NCBI GenBank assembly: GCA_030427705.1
Contig: JAUIBR010000028.1
Location: 1 to 64,000 of the forward strand
Source of the DNA: a bacterium
Lineage (GTDB): Bacteria; Myxococcota_A; Bradymonadia; Bradymonadales; Bradymonadaceae
DNA: 64,000 nucleotides
Direction of reading: 5' to 3'
Positions 33,576 through 41,523 of this stretch are shown one piece after another. The position numbers were made by a program, and so were the translations under genes. Each line of letters begins with the position of its first letter. The first letter of the stretch is position 1. The notes below the pieces were generated by a model. It did not search any database. It worked only from the letters and a program-made list of their open reading frames with translations, and was not told the origin of the DNA.

Positions 33576-35795
33576 ATGCGGATTCGGATACCCTCGTACC
33601 TTATTGCTTTGGTCTGTCTGACTAGCTGTTTAGCTGGCTGCAGCGACGATTCGAATACCTCCAACCCGACGGGAGTCGATGCCGGTGACGTCGACGACAT
33701 GTCGATCGAAGATACTGGCGGTTCCGACGCAGCGGTAGACGTGGGGATGGACACCAGGCCCGATGCCACTCAGGACATGGGCACCGATGCCGGGCAGTGT
33801 GATACACCATGTGGAGAGGAGTGTTGCGCAGATGGAATGTTCTGCAACTTCGGAAGCTGCGAACAGCCGGGCGACTTCTGTCAGCGTGACCAGGATTGCT
33901 CCGACACGGACTACTGCGAGTTGACGTCTCCTGTCGACGTCGGTACGCCGCCCTCAGGGGGCCTCACCTGCTCGCCGCTTGGCGAGCTACCGTGGGGTGT
34001 TTGCGTCGCACGCCCCAACGGCTTGGAGGCCTGTACGCACGCGCCCGATGCAGGCTTCGAAGCGGTTGTCGAGTACGCCTGGGGAGAGACCAGCTCGATG
34101 TCGGAGAGGGTGATGATGACCCCGGTCGTCGTCCAACTGGATGACGAGCGCTGCGACGCCATCCCCGAAATCGTGTTCCTCTCGTTTTCGGGCAATGACT
34201 ACAACAACTTGGGCGGCAATTCGGCACGGTTGGTGGCGATCACCGCGACGGATGGTTCGGTCACGGAACGTTTGGTGACCAGTGAGCCGAATGACAACCC
34301 CACCGCTTCGATCGCGGCGGGCAATATCGATGGCGTGCCGGGCAACGAGATCGTGGTCTGCAATGGTGTTAATAGGGTTCGAGCCTACAACTCCACAGGA
34401 ACGACGCTCTGGCTTAGTGAGTCCTTCACGGCTCCGTGCCGAACGCTAGCCCTGGCCGACGTCGATCAGGATGGCAATGTAGAGGTTATCGCGGGCGACG
34501 CTATCCTTGATGGGGTTTCGGGGATGCGCGAGACGACGCTCCCACGTGTGCTCAGCGACGTGGCGGTCACGGACATCGATGGTGACGGCGACCTTGATGT
34601 GGTGGGCCCCTCTGGCGCATACGATTCCACTGGTTTCACCATCGCGGACACAGGGCTTCCAGGAGCCTCTTTGGCCGTAGCGCAGCTTGATGGGGCCGGT
34701 CTTCCCGAGGTCATTTCGGTGTATCCACCCGACCACTCGATGTCGATTTGGAGGGTGAATCCGGCCGCAACAGGTGGCGCGGAGGTCATCCGCACGCTCG
34801 ATCTTCATCTCGGTTCCGCGAGTAATTGCTGTCTGATCAATAGTAACTCGCCAGGGTGTCAGGGTGGGGGCGGCGCGCCCACGGTCGCTGATTTCAACGG
34901 TGATGGAGTGGCCGATGTTGGGGTCGCGACGGGAGCCCAGTACCGCGTTTTCGATGGAGCGAAGCTGATGGATTCGACGGTCGCTGACGTTGACACGATG
35001 GTGTGGGAGTTGCCGGTCCAGGACTGTTCGTCGGCTCAGACCGGTAGTTCGTCGTTCGACCTTGACGGGGATGGACGATACGAGGTGCTCTTCAGTGACG
35101 AGACCACCTTCCGGGTCTTGAACGGAATGGATGGCAGCGTGCTTTTCGAAACGTGCAACACAAGCGGCACGATCCGTGAGTTGCCTGTCGTCGCCGACGT
35201 TGATGGCGATGGCTTCGCCGAGATTGTCGTCCCGTCGAACAACTATTCAGGACTCAATTGCGATGGGACAAAGACGACGGGCGTCAGGGTTTTCGGCGCG
35301 AAGAATGGCCACTGGGCGCGAGCGCCGCGCATCTGGAATCAGGCTTCCTTCCATGTCACGAACGTCGAGTCAGAAGGCACCGTTCCCGCGTCGCCGGCTA
35401 ACCACTGGATGGACTCGGAGACGAACATCTTCCGCGCTACTACCTTGGGAGCGGCGAGGGACATGGCCCCAGACCTGGTCGCCGAACTCTCGGTGCGTTG
35501 CGAGCCAGATCTGACCATCGCGGTGCGCGTCAGGAACGTTGGCGAGGCATCAGCTCCGGGGGGCGTCCAGGTCGATCTATATGACGGAGACCCCAGCAAC
35601 GGCGTACGGATCGGATCGGTGACGACCTCTGGCGAGCTGGGCGTTCTGGGCAGCACGGTGCTTGAACTCACGCCCGCAGTCGCACCCACGGGCCCGATCT
35701 TCGCGGTTATCGATGATGGGGCAACCCATGCGTGGCAGGAATGCCGAACAGACAACAACACGGCCGGTCCGCTCGCGGTCACCTGTCCGCCCTGA
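33576..35795 (+). CDS. Lipoprotein with FG-GAP/VCBS repeats
   Basis: 739 residues from ATG 33576, with GGAG 9 nt upstream. Lipobox LAGC (near residue 22), an Asp/Thr linker and a Cys-rich segment (CDTPCGEECCADGMFC; DRDQDCSDTDYC). Then about six FG-GAP-like calcium-binding units with D-x-D-x-D-G cores (ADVDQDGNVEV, TDIDGDGDLDV, ADFNGDGVADV, FDLDGDGRYEV, ADVDGDGFAEI), typical of a seven-bladed integrin-like propeller, and a C-terminal ~100-residue CARDB-like beta domain. Probably a surface adhesion or binding protein. The gene is bracketed by 46-bp direct repeats and looks like an inserted unit. Confidence 0.87.
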   Translation: MRIRIPSYLIALVCLTSCLAGCSDDSNTSNPTGVDAGDVDDMSIEDTGGSDAAVDVGMDTRPDATQDMGTDAGQCDTPCGEECCADGMFCNFGSCEQPGDFCQRDQDCSDTDYCELTSPVDVGTPPSGGLTCSPLGELPWGVCVARPNGLEACTHAPDAGFEAVVEYAWGETSSMSERVMMTPVVVQLDDERCDAIPEIVFLSFSGNDYNNLGGNSARLVAITATDGSVTERLVTSEPNDNPTASIAAGNIDGVPGNEIVVCNGVNRVRAYNSTGTTLWLSESFTAPCRTLALADVDQDGNVEVIAGDAILDGVSGMRETTLPRVLSDVAVTDIDGDGDLDVVGPSGAYDSTGFTIADTGLPGASLAVAQLDGAGLPEVISVYPPDHSMSIWRVNPAATGGAEVIRTLDLHLGSASNCCLINSNSPGCQGGGGAPTVADFNGDGVADVGVATGAQYRVFDGAKLMDSTVADVDTMVWELPVQDCSSAQTGSSSFDLDGDGRYEVLFSDETTFRVLNGMDGSVLFETCNTSGTIRELPVVADVDGDGFAEIVVPSNNYSGLNCDGTKTTGVRVFGAKNGHWARAPRIWNQASFHVTNVESEGTVPASPANHWMDSETNIFRATTLGAARDMAPDLVAELSVRCEPDLTIAVRVRNVGEASAPGGVQVDLYDGDPSNGVRIGSVTTSGELGVLGSTVLELTPAVAPTGPIFAVIDDGATHAWQECRTDNNTAGPLAVTCPP

Positions 35796-35807
35796 TAGGC
35801 AGTTGCC

Positions 35808-35853
35808 ACTAGGGTGGATGGGCAATTCCCAATTCTGGCTCGAATTCGATGCA
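35808..35853. repeat. 46-bp direct repeat, copy 2
   Basis: Second copy, overlapping the 3' end of the minus-strand lipoprotein gene (encodes CIEFEPELGIAHPP and stop). The two mismatches to copy 1 change two codons (Leu/Phe, Lys/Glu). The copies are 2366 bp apart and enclose just the FG-GAP lipoprotein gene. Confidence 0.85.
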
Positions 35854-36516
35854 TGACCCGGATTCTACCTTCACCGTTGCGCCCGTCTCAAGCAGGCGCG
35901 CAGCCTTTGGCACTCTCACATAGTAACGAAGCGTGTTTGACGGTTTGCGCCCACAACCTTCGCCCGGCCAAGCACCGCACGAGGTTAGTTTGGTTTTGGC
36001 ACACGTAACGTCAGCATCGACCGAGAACACCTGGTCCTTCGAGTCGATGTAGAAGTCGACGTTGTATGAGTGGCAGGGCGACGGCGTCCCCACGAATAGC
36101 CAGTGATCGCCGTTTTTGTCCACGAAGCGGTCGTCCCAGATTTCAACGATCTCCATCCCATAGACATTGGGTGTGCCGTCTCGACCCAACTCTAGAGACA
36201 TCGTCGCGGCTTCCTCTAGCCGCTTCCAACCTTTCTGTGCCGCTGCCTGGCGTTTCAGCCAACGATGATGCGCGTCTTGGTAGTCTACGTACGGTTTAGC
36301 TTGGTCGTAAGGAACGCATGCTGCGCCATCCGGTTGGGGCAATCGGGTGGGTTCCTCGTCTGTGAATGGAACGGCATCACCAGTCACCGGAGTGCCTTGA
36401 ACTGACGGAGGTGTGGCGTACGGGTCTGGCGTGTATGACTTAGGATTCTGCGGGCTTTGCGGACCGCTGCAGCCAAGAGTGCCCAAGAGGCAAAGTGACA
36501 AGATGTGACGAATCAT
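35809..36516 (-). CDS. Lipoprotein of unknown function
   Basis: 235 residues from ATG 36516, which overlaps the BRCT gene stop as ATGA; ATG 36522 is an alternative two codons earlier. Lipobox LGTLGC (Cys16), a Pro-rich linker (YTPDPYATPPSVQGTP), a helical segment and a C-terminal beta domain with paired Cys. Family not recognised. Its last 15 codons are the second copy of the 46-bp direct repeat, so this gene's 3' end is where the neighbouring cassette-like segment begins. Confidence 0.7.
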   Translation of the reverse strand: MIRHILSLCLLGTLGCSGPQSPQNPKSYTPDPYATPPSVQGTPVTGDAVPFTDEEPTRLPQPDGAACVPYDQAKPYVDYQDAHHRWLKRQAAAQKGWKRLEEAATMSLELGRDGTPNVYGMEIVEIWDDRFVDKNGDHWLFVGTPSPCHSYNVDFYIDSKDQVFSVDADVTCAKTKLTSCGAWPGEGCGRKPSNTLRYYVRVPKAARLLETGATVKVESGSCIEFEPELGIAHPP

Positions 36517-37313
36517 TTCCATGTTACCGAGCGAGTAATCGTGAATTCCGATTGGCCCGTCGGCCATGATTGGCGTTGAACAATCTGGCGAGCACGGTCA
36601 TGCAAAGGCGTGCCTCCCATATCACGGAGCTCCAGAATTGGTCGTCCATCCGCGTTAACTGTGAGTTTGAGTTCGTCATCCCACGCTTCTCCAGAATCGG
36701 ATTCTACCAGAGTTGGAAGAAGCTGATCCAAGAGCAGCTCTGCACGATTCTTTGCGTCTTTGCCGTGTGGTCCTGCTGGTCCAACGAAATCCGAGATCGG
36801 TGTCCCAGCGCGTAACGCATCGAGCTGCTCTGCATAGATGAATGGGACGCCGGAATCTTGCGCTTCAATTGCATCAATGCCGTAGTCTTCGCCCAAAACC
36901 AACAAATCGCAGGAGTTTGAAGCTCTCGTAACTACTTTTGCACCAAGGCCCTCAAGAGTTGTAGTGACAGCCGATTTGGTTCGGCCCGGAAATGAGCCTG
37001 CGACCGCGACCTTCCAGCCTTTGAGGGTGTCAGAAGTTGTGTCCGCCGCGCCCGACAGCACGGCATCGAGAGACTCGCCGGCGAGCAATCTCTGAAGTCC
37101 TGCCTGATTCAACAAAGGCGTGCCGTGTTTTTCGGCCCCTTTGAGGTGATTTGCTTTCGGTTTGTCGCCGACAATTACAGCGCCTGTTGTCTTGGTGACT
37201 GACTTCTTCACAAAGGCACCAAGCGCCACGAGGTCCCAGTGGATGTCTTCTGCATCCAAACCTTCAAATTCGCCACTCACTACGAGTGTTACGTTCGCTA
37301 AAGAGAGTGCCAT
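36513..37313 (-). CDS. Protein with two BRCT-like domains
   Basis: 266 residues from ATG 37313 with AGGA 9 nt upstream. Residues ~1-85 (LANVTLVVSGEFEGLDAEDIHWDLVALGAFVKKSVTKTTGAVIVGD) and ~95-170 (LKGWKVAVAGSFPGRTKSAVTTTLEGLGAKVVTRASNSCDLLVLGED) are both BRCT-like, as in DNA ligase or repair scaffolds. A C-terminal ~90-residue domain is unassigned. Cytoplasmic. Sits between two lipoprotein genes in one minus-strand operon (29-bp gap upstream, 4-bp overlap downstream), an odd combination. Confidence 0.75.
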   Translation of the reverse strand: MALSLANVTLVVSGEFEGLDAEDIHWDLVALGAFVKKSVTKTTGAVIVGDKPKANHLKGAEKHGTPLLNQAGLQRLLAGESLDAVLSGAADTTSDTLKGWKVAVAGSFPGRTKSAVTTTLEGLGAKVVTRASNSCDLLVLGEDYGIDAIEAQDSGVPFIYAEQLDALRAGTPISDFVGPAGPHGKDAKNRAELLLDQLLPTLVESDSGEAWDDELKLTVNADGRPILELRDMGGTPLHDRARQIVQRQSWPTGQSEFTITRSVTWK

Positions 37314-37341
37314 CAAAAAGATCCTTCGGAACGGTCCGGTG

Positions 37342-38019
37342 TTAGAGCCCCAAGACCTCGCGGACTCGAGTTTCAAGCCCGCCCATGCCAGCCTGACGCC
37401 CCATCTCGATGGCGTCTTCGGCCGGAACACCTTTCCGTTCGGCCTGGTAGAGCGCCCACGAGGCGCCTACTCGATTTGACGAAGCACAGTGCAGGTAGAC
37501 GATTTTTCCAGCGTCGAGCTGTTGGTCGTAGAGGTCATACATCGCTTCGCGGAACGCGACCTGGTCATAGTCCGGGCTCGACGTCGGATAGCGAATGAAC
37601 TCCCCGCCCAACGAATCGATGAGGCCTTCTTCGTCAAACGGATCTTCGGTCTCAAGCCGTAGCGAAATGATGGTTGCGCCCGTCTCAACAACTTCACGGA
37701 CGCGCGCTTCGGATGGCTGACCCGCGGCAACCCAACCGTACAAGATGTCCGCTTCGTGCGACTCGGTCGCCATCAACGTTGGCGTATCACCGGTGTCATC
37801 GCCAGCGTCCGCCATGTTGTTGGCGTTGTTTACATTGTTGGCGTTGTTGCTGTTGTTAACGTTGTTGGCGTTGTTGCTGTTGTTCGCGTTGTTCGCGTTG
37901 TTGACGTTGTTGGCGTTCATGCACTCCAACGTCTGGCACCGCTCCTGGGTGTTGTCATCGTCGCTGCCGCAGCTCGCCAGAATCAGGCCTGCGGCCGCTA
38001 TCACCATCCATTGTTTCAT
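37342..38019 (-). CDS. Lipoprotein with (NNX)n linker and phosphatase-like domain
   Basis: 225 residues; GGAGA is 7 nt before the ATG. Lipobox LASC (Cys17) is followed by a Cys-containing stretch and ~35 residues of NNA/NNV/NNS repeats. The C-terminal ~135 residues resemble the DSP/DUF442-like (beta-lactamase-hydrolase-like) phosphatase fold, with active-site-like loop LHCASSNRVGASWALY (Cys-x4-Arg, as in that family rather than Cys-x5-Arg) and a D-x-x-D-like TSSPDYDQV. Its enzymatic activity is unproven. First gene of the BRCT operon; a short tandem repeat lies just upstream. Confidence 0.75.
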   Translation of the reverse strand: MKQWMVIAAAGLILASCGSDDDNTQERCQTLECMNANNVNNANNANNSNNANNVNNSNNANNVNNANNMADAGDDTGDTPTLMATESHEADILYGWVAAGQPSEARVREVVETGATIISLRLETEDPFDEEGLIDSLGGEFIRYPTSSPDYDQVAFREAMYDLYDQQLDAGKIVYLHCASSNRVGASWALYQAERKGVPAEDAIEMGRQAGMGGLETRVREVLGL

Positions 38020-38026
38020 CGTACTT

Positions 38027-38135
38027 CTCCGTTCGGGCTCCCGTTGGTCGCGTTTCAGCTCCCTTCGGTCGCGTTCCAGCTCCCGTTGGTCGCGTTCCAG
38101 CTTGCCCTACGGGCTTCGCGTTGCAGCTACCGATG
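38027..38135 (-). repeat. Short tandem repeat upstream of lipoprotein-phosphatase gene
   Basis: Three to four imperfect copies of a ~21-nt unit CTCCCGTTGGTCGCGTTCCA and variants (CTCCCTTCGGTCGCGTTCCA). It lies in the leader or promoter of the 38019 minus-strand gene. Confidence 0.75.
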
Positions 38136-38192
38136 GTAGCGTTTTCGCAGCACGATGTCCCAAGTGATTTAGAGATCCGTGAATAACAAACT

Positions 38193-38221
38193 TTGACATA
38201 ATGTTTCAATTTTTGGATTCT
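38193..38221 (+). promoter_or_regulatory. Possible promoter of the parDE operon
   Basis: TTGACA (38193-38198), 17-bp spacer, then GATTCT (38216-38221), which matches a -10 at only the key A and T positions. It precedes the parD start by 18 bp and its GGAGG site directly, so the leader would be very short. Weak assignment. Confidence 0.35.
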
Positions 38222-38238
38222 TTGGATGGAGGAATCAC

Positions 38239-38493
38239 ATGAACGTATCTTTAACTCCTGAGTTGGAAGCATTCGTAAAAGAACAGGTAAAGAGCGGCCA
38301 ATACCGCTCCGCCAGTGAGGCGGTGCGGGAGGGACTGCGCCTCTTGGTGTTGCGGCACGAAGAGCATGAATTAAAGCTCGCGGCGCTCCGGGCTTCGATA
38401 GAGACAGGTCTCCAATCGCTAGACGCCGGGGAAGGCATCGACGGAGACGAGTTCTTTGCTAACCTGTTGGCTGGATTGGACCAAGAAGGGTGA
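38239..38493 (+). CDS. parD: ParD-like type II antitoxin (ribbon-helix-helix)
   Basis: 84 residues. The N-terminus MNVSLTPELEAFVKEQVKSGQYRSASEAVREGLRLL is the standard ParD/CopG ribbon-helix-helix, followed by an acidic C-terminal toxin-binding arm (LQSLDAGEGIDGDEFFANL). GGAGG precedes the ATG. The stop overlaps the toxin GTG start (GTGA), as is typical. It would neutralise ParE and repress the operon. Confidence 0.95.
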   Translation: MNVSLTPELEAFVKEQVKSGQYRSASEAVREGLRLLVLRHEEHELKLAALRASIETGLQSLDAGEGIDGDEFFANLLAGLDQEG

Positions 38494-38792
38494 CCTACCG
38501 ATTATCGCCACAAGCCGCCACCGACTTGCAGAACATCGCGACCTACCTCACAGATAAAGCCAACATCGAGATCGCCAAACGGGTTATCACCGGTATTCGC
38601 GAGCAATGTCGGAATCTGGCGACGCTGCCAGGGCAGTTAGGTCGGCCACGTGATGAGTTGGGAGTCGGTATACGCAGCTTCTACTGCCGGCCGTATGTAA
38701 TCTACTTCAGGTACTTCGATGGATTGCAGGTTGTTCGAGTTCTTCATGAACGACGGGACATCAACGGCATGTACTTTGATGAGTCGGAGTAG
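38490..38792 (+). CDS. parE: ParE/RelE-like type II toxin
   Basis: 100 residues from GTG 38490. Fits ParE: YRLSPQAATDLQNIATYLTDKANIEIAKRVI, then LPGQLGRPRDELGVGIRSFYCRPYVIYFR and VVRVLHERRDI. ParE toxins inhibit DNA gyrase; a RelE-type activity cannot be excluded from sequence alone. The stop is only 3 bp before the TTG start of the sirtuin-like gene, so toxin-antitoxin and downstream genes form one transcript. Confidence 0.93.
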   Translation: MTYRLSPQAATDLQNIATYLTDKANIEIAKRVITGIREQCRNLATLPGQLGRPRDELGVGIRSFYCRPYVIYFRYFDGLQVVRVLHERRDINGMYFDESE

Positions 38793-38795
38793 GTA

Positions 38796-39614
38796 TTGAG
38801 GCCCTCAGAAGCTCTACAAGCGGCTGCGGAGGCGTTGCGCGACGCCAGGCGTATATTGATCTCTACTGGAGCCGGGATGAGCGCGGACAGCGGCGTTCCG
38901 ACCTACCGGGACGAGTCCGGCATGTGGCGAGATTTTGCGCCGTTTACCAGAAAGGGGTTGAATCCCGGCGATATCTCGCATGTCGATGGATACCTACGGG
39001 ACCCGCATCAAGCCTGGGGTTTCCACGAATATATCCGGGGCATCATGGCCAACGCAGAGCCCCATGACGGCTATGCGGTCGTCACCAAATGGCTAACGCA
39101 AAGGTGGCCGGATTCGTCGTTCCTGCTTACCACCAACGTTGATGGGTTCCACAGGCAAGCGGGTGTACCCGAACATCAAATGTGGGAGCGATACGGAAAC
39201 ATCTGGGAGCTGATGTGTGTCGACCGATGCCATGATGAATGGTGGCCCGAAACAAGGGTGCCACTATTTGACATAGATCCTGAGACAATGAAGACCAACG
39301 ACATTCCACGATGCAATAAATGTGGCGGTCCCGCTCGCCCACGGATGCACCTCGCCCACGGCGAACACCTGGATAAGGCGTGGGCGTGCCGTCAGTACCA
39401 GCAGTTCATTGAAGAGCCGGTAGATGTCTATGTGGTGGTCGGCACGACGCTCTGGTTCTCGTGGCCCGACGAGGTTACGATTCGCCCGAAGATCATCAGT
39501 ATCAATCCGAGCGAAGGTGCACATGCCCACTATGACGACCCAATCCCAGTATCGATGGGCGCACGGGACGCATTGGTAGGCTTAGACTTCGTGTTGAATC
39601 AGGCAGAGTCATGA
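38796..39614 (+). CDS. Sirtuin-like NAD-binding protein lacking the catalytic His
   Basis: 272 residues from TTG 38796, with GGAG 6 nt upstream. NAD-pocket motifs of SIR2 are clear: GAGMSADSGVPTYRD (residues 25-39), TTNVDGFHRQAG (112-123, where sirtuins have TQN) and a C-terminal VVGTTLWFS and IINPSE. Four Cys (C141, C145 and CNKC later) can hold the structural zinc. At the conserved catalytic position the ElHG motif reads ERYGN: Tyr133 replaces His. Deacylase activity may therefore be lost or altered and NAD binding or NADase could be the role. Lies 3 bp after parE and overlaps the SDR gene by 4 bp. Confidence 0.85.
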   Translation: MRPSEALQAAAEALRDARRILISTGAGMSADSGVPTYRDESGMWRDFAPFTRKGLNPGDISHVDGYLRDPHQAWGFHEYIRGIMANAEPHDGYAVVTKWLTQRWPDSSFLLTTNVDGFHRQAGVPEHQMWERYGNIWELMCVDRCHDEWWPETRVPLFDIDPETMKTNDIPRCNKCGGPARPRMHLAHGEHLDKAWACRQYQQFIEEPVDVYVVVGTTLWFSWPDEVTIRPKIISINPSEGAHAHYDDPIPVSMGARDALVGLDFVLNQAES

Positions 39615-40396
39615 AAGTAGAAAACAAGACAGCCGTCGTCACCGGAGGCGGAGCTGGCATTGGTCGACAACTTGTGTTGGAGCTCCTTGCGCGCGGAGCC
39701 AGCGTTGCGGCTTTGGATATGAGCCAGGAAGCTCTGGCTGAAACCGCCAAGATTGCCAGCACAGATCGACTGACCACGCATCAGGTGAACGTCACCGATC
39801 GCGATGGTGTGGAGTCGCTGGCTGATACACTGACAAAAAGTGGCGTTGATTTGGTTATCAATAACGCGGGTGTCATCCAGCCATTTGTGCGGGTGAACGA
39901 CCTGACCTACGACCAGATTGACCGGATGATCCAGGTCAACTTCTATGGTGTGGTCTATGTCACAAAGGCGTTCCTGCCGCATTTGTTGACCCGCCCAGAG
40001 GCGCATATCGCCAACGTGTCCAGCATGGGCGGCTTCCTGCCGGTGCCTGGGCAGGCGATCTATGGAGCGTCAAAGGCCGCCGTGAAGCTGATGACTGAAG
40101 CACTCTACGCAGAGCTGCTGGACACGAACGTCGGTGTTTCTGTCGTGATGCCAGGCGCGGTGGACACCGACATCGCCAAGCACTCCGGTGTCAACATCGA
40201 AGCCGACTCGGACTCGGCGAGCTATTCGGCAACTCCCGCGGATAAAGCGGCAAAGATCATCGTGGATGGCATCGAAGACGACGACCTCCATATCCTTGTG
40301 GGCTCGGATGCCCACCTGATGAGCCTCGCCAATCGCATCGCGCCGGATAGCTCGATTAAGCTGATACAGAGGCAGATGAAGAGCCTTTTGGACTAG
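39611..40396 (+). CDS. Short-chain dehydrogenase/reductase
   Basis: 261 residues. Classical SDR motifs: TGGGAGIG (residues 11-18), NNAG (87-90), Ser of VSSMGG and the YGASK catalytic Tyr-Lys. Acidic residue at ALDMSQ after beta2 suggests NAD rather than NADP preference. The start overlaps the sirtuin-like gene stop (ATGA). Substrate unknown. Last gene before a GGCTCGG repeat array. Its co-transcription with a NAD-binding sirtuin-like gene hints at a shared nicotinamide or acyl substrate, which is inference. Confidence 0.92.
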   Translation: MKVENKTAVVTGGGAGIGRQLVLELLARGASVAALDMSQEALAETAKIASTDRLTTHQVNVTDRDGVESLADTLTKSGVDLVINNAGVIQPFVRVNDLTYDQIDRMIQVNFYGVVYVTKAFLPHLLTRPEAHIANVSSMGGFLPVPGQAIYGASKAAVKLMTEALYAELLDTNVGVSVVMPGAVDTDIAKHSGVNIEADSDSASYSATPADKAAKIIVDGIEDDDLHILVGSDAHLMSLANRIAPDSSIKLIQRQMKSLLD

Positions 40397-40505
40397 GCTC
40401 GGGGCTCGGGGGTTCGGGGCTCGGGGCTCGGGGCTCGTGGCTAGGGGGCTAGGGGCTCGGGGCTCGGCGAGTCAGCGAGAGCTCGAGTGCTCGAATACTC
40501 CAAGA
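40396..40505 (+). repeat. Composite short tandem repeat upstream of the HAD_SAK_2-like gene
   Basis: About nine copies of GGCTCGG / GGCTAGGG (7-8 nt), then GCGAGTCAGCGAGAGCTCGA and GTGCTCGAATACTC words. The same order (GGCTCGG array, GCGAGTCAGCGAG, ACTCGAG array) recurs at 41355-41510 before the next plus-strand gene. Confidence 0.88.
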
Positions 40506-40514
40506 CTGAGAATG

Positions 40515-40934
40515 ATGAAGGTTCTGTTCTTAGATATCGATGGGGTCCTAAACGACGGGCTTGGCGCTGTCATTCAGCCTGACCGAGTTGCGTTGGTTAA
40601 CTCCATTCTGGATGAAACCAACGCGAATGTGGTCATTTCTTCTAGCTGGGGCCATGTTCATGGTGTGGTGAGAGTCTCAAAGATGCTCGTCGAACAAGGA
40701 TTTGCCGGTGAGATAATCGGCGGGACAACGAAAGGGGCGACCCGCGGCGAAGAAATCGCTGCGTACCTTGCCGACCACCCAGAGATTGAGAATTTCGTAG
40801 CTTTGGACGACAGCGTGTTCATGCATCCCGTGTCGGCAAACTGGGTAAAAACATCAGGCCGCCGCGGAGGTATCACTCAGGAAGAAGCTTTAGCAGCTAT
40901 AGAGATTTTGAAAGGCACGAAATCCGACAATTGA
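40515..40934 (+). CDS. HAD_SAK_2-like phosphatase family protein
   Basis: 139 residues from ATG 40515 (ATG 40512 adds one Met). MKVLFLDIDGVLND is the HAD motif I with both Asp; VVISSSW is motif II and ALDDSVFM motif IV. The length and the SSSW signature fit the HAD domain described in Swiss Army Knife RNA-repair proteins. A role in processing RNA 3' or cyclic phosphate ends is suggested by family naming only. It lies between two repeat blocks and is convergent with the cREC_REC-like gene. Confidence 0.82.
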   Translation: MKVLFLDIDGVLNDGLGAVIQPDRVALVNSILDETNANVVISSSWGHVHGVVRVSKMLVEQGFAGEIIGGTTKGATRGEEIAAYLADHPEIENFVALDDSVFMHPVSANWVKTSGRRGGITQEEALAAIEILKGTKSDN

Positions 40935-40975
40935 AATCTCTCCCCCTCATATCCTCTCCCGCTCCCCCGAGATAG
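40932..40975 (+). repeat. Pyrimidine-rich 3' motif, copy A
   Basis: Beginning at the stop codon: TGAAATCTCTCCCCCTCATA then TCCTCTCCCGCTCCCCC. It matches the motif after the 41524-41913 gene at roughly 32 of 38 positions without gaps in most of its length. No hairpin is evident. Confidence 0.7.
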
Positions 40976-40980
40976 ATATC

Positions 40981-41298
40981 TCAAGCGGTATTTTCCGCAT
41001 GGAAACGATGCCAGCTCGCAAACACCGCTTCGATGTTATCTCGACCGACGGGATTTGCGGTGTGGGCGTTCATTTCGATCTCATCGGGAGCGATTCCGAG
41101 CTCGATACAATAATCAATCAGCCACTTTGCGGCTTCGTACCCTGATTGCGAGTCTTCACCGAGGTCGTGATCGAAGGACACGTAGTTAGGTGCACCGTGG
41201 TCGCGAACGTGCGCAACAAACTCGTCGTACGAGCGCACAACGACCCAGTCATGGTCCGTTTTGGGCGTGCGTTCATCAAGGTACAGCCTGTATGTCAT
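40981..41298 (-). CDS. cREC_REC-like (cyclic-phosphate-processing receiver) protein
   Basis: 105 residues from ATG 41298, with GGAGG 5 nt upstream. LYLDERTPKTDHDWVVVRSYDEF, VSFDHDLGED, AAKWLIDYCIELG and AHTANPVGRDNIEA match the cREC_REC family, a receiver-like fold predicted to process cyclic phosphates and found beside RNA-repair genes. Conserved DHD, H and N-P-V-G-R residues are present. It reads opposite to its neighbours and lies between the HAD_SAK_2-like and ART-like genes. Confidence 0.83.
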   Translation of the reverse strand: MTYRLYLDERTPKTDHDWVVVRSYDEFVAHVRDHGAPNYVSFDHDLGEDSQSGYEAAKWLIDYCIELGIAPDEIEMNAHTANPVGRDNIEAVFASWHRFHAENTA

Positions 41299-41354
41299 CG
41301 TGACCTCCAAGTTGCCGTCGATGGTAGTTCTTCTAGACGAAGGGCGGTAGTCTC

Positions 41355-41510
41355 AAGGGACTCGGGGGCTCGGGGCTCGGGGCTCGGCGAGTCAGCGAGA
41401 ACTCGAGTCAGCGAGAACTCGAGTCAGCGAGAACTCGAGAACTCGAAAACTCGAGAACTCGAATGCTCGAGAACTCGAAAACTCGAGAACTCGAATGCTC
41501 GAATGGACGA
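41355..41510 (+). repeat. Composite short tandem repeat upstream of the ART-like gene
   Basis: GGCTCGG units, then GCGAGTCAGCGAGAACTCGA three times, then about eight AACTCGAG/AAACTCGAG/ATGCTCGAG units (9-10 nt). Same modular order as the array at 40396-40505. It occupies the divergent region between 41298 and 41524. Confidence 0.88.
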
Positions 41511-41523
41511 TTAGGTGGACAAA

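Noticed and set aside
33443-33769. Minus-strand reading frame of ~108 codons ending CIELKPELGIAHPP
   Set aside because: Runs antisense into the start of the FG-GAP lipoprotein gene; it has no ribosome site and only its last part resembles the neighbouring lipoprotein. Treated as a repeat/remnant, not a gene.
38796-39614. Calling the sirtuin-like protein an active deacetylase
   Set aside because: The catalytic His is replaced by Tyr and the TQN motif by TTN.
41400-41510. ACTCGAG array taken as a CRISPR
   Set aside because: Units are 9-10 nt with no spacers and no cas genes nearby.
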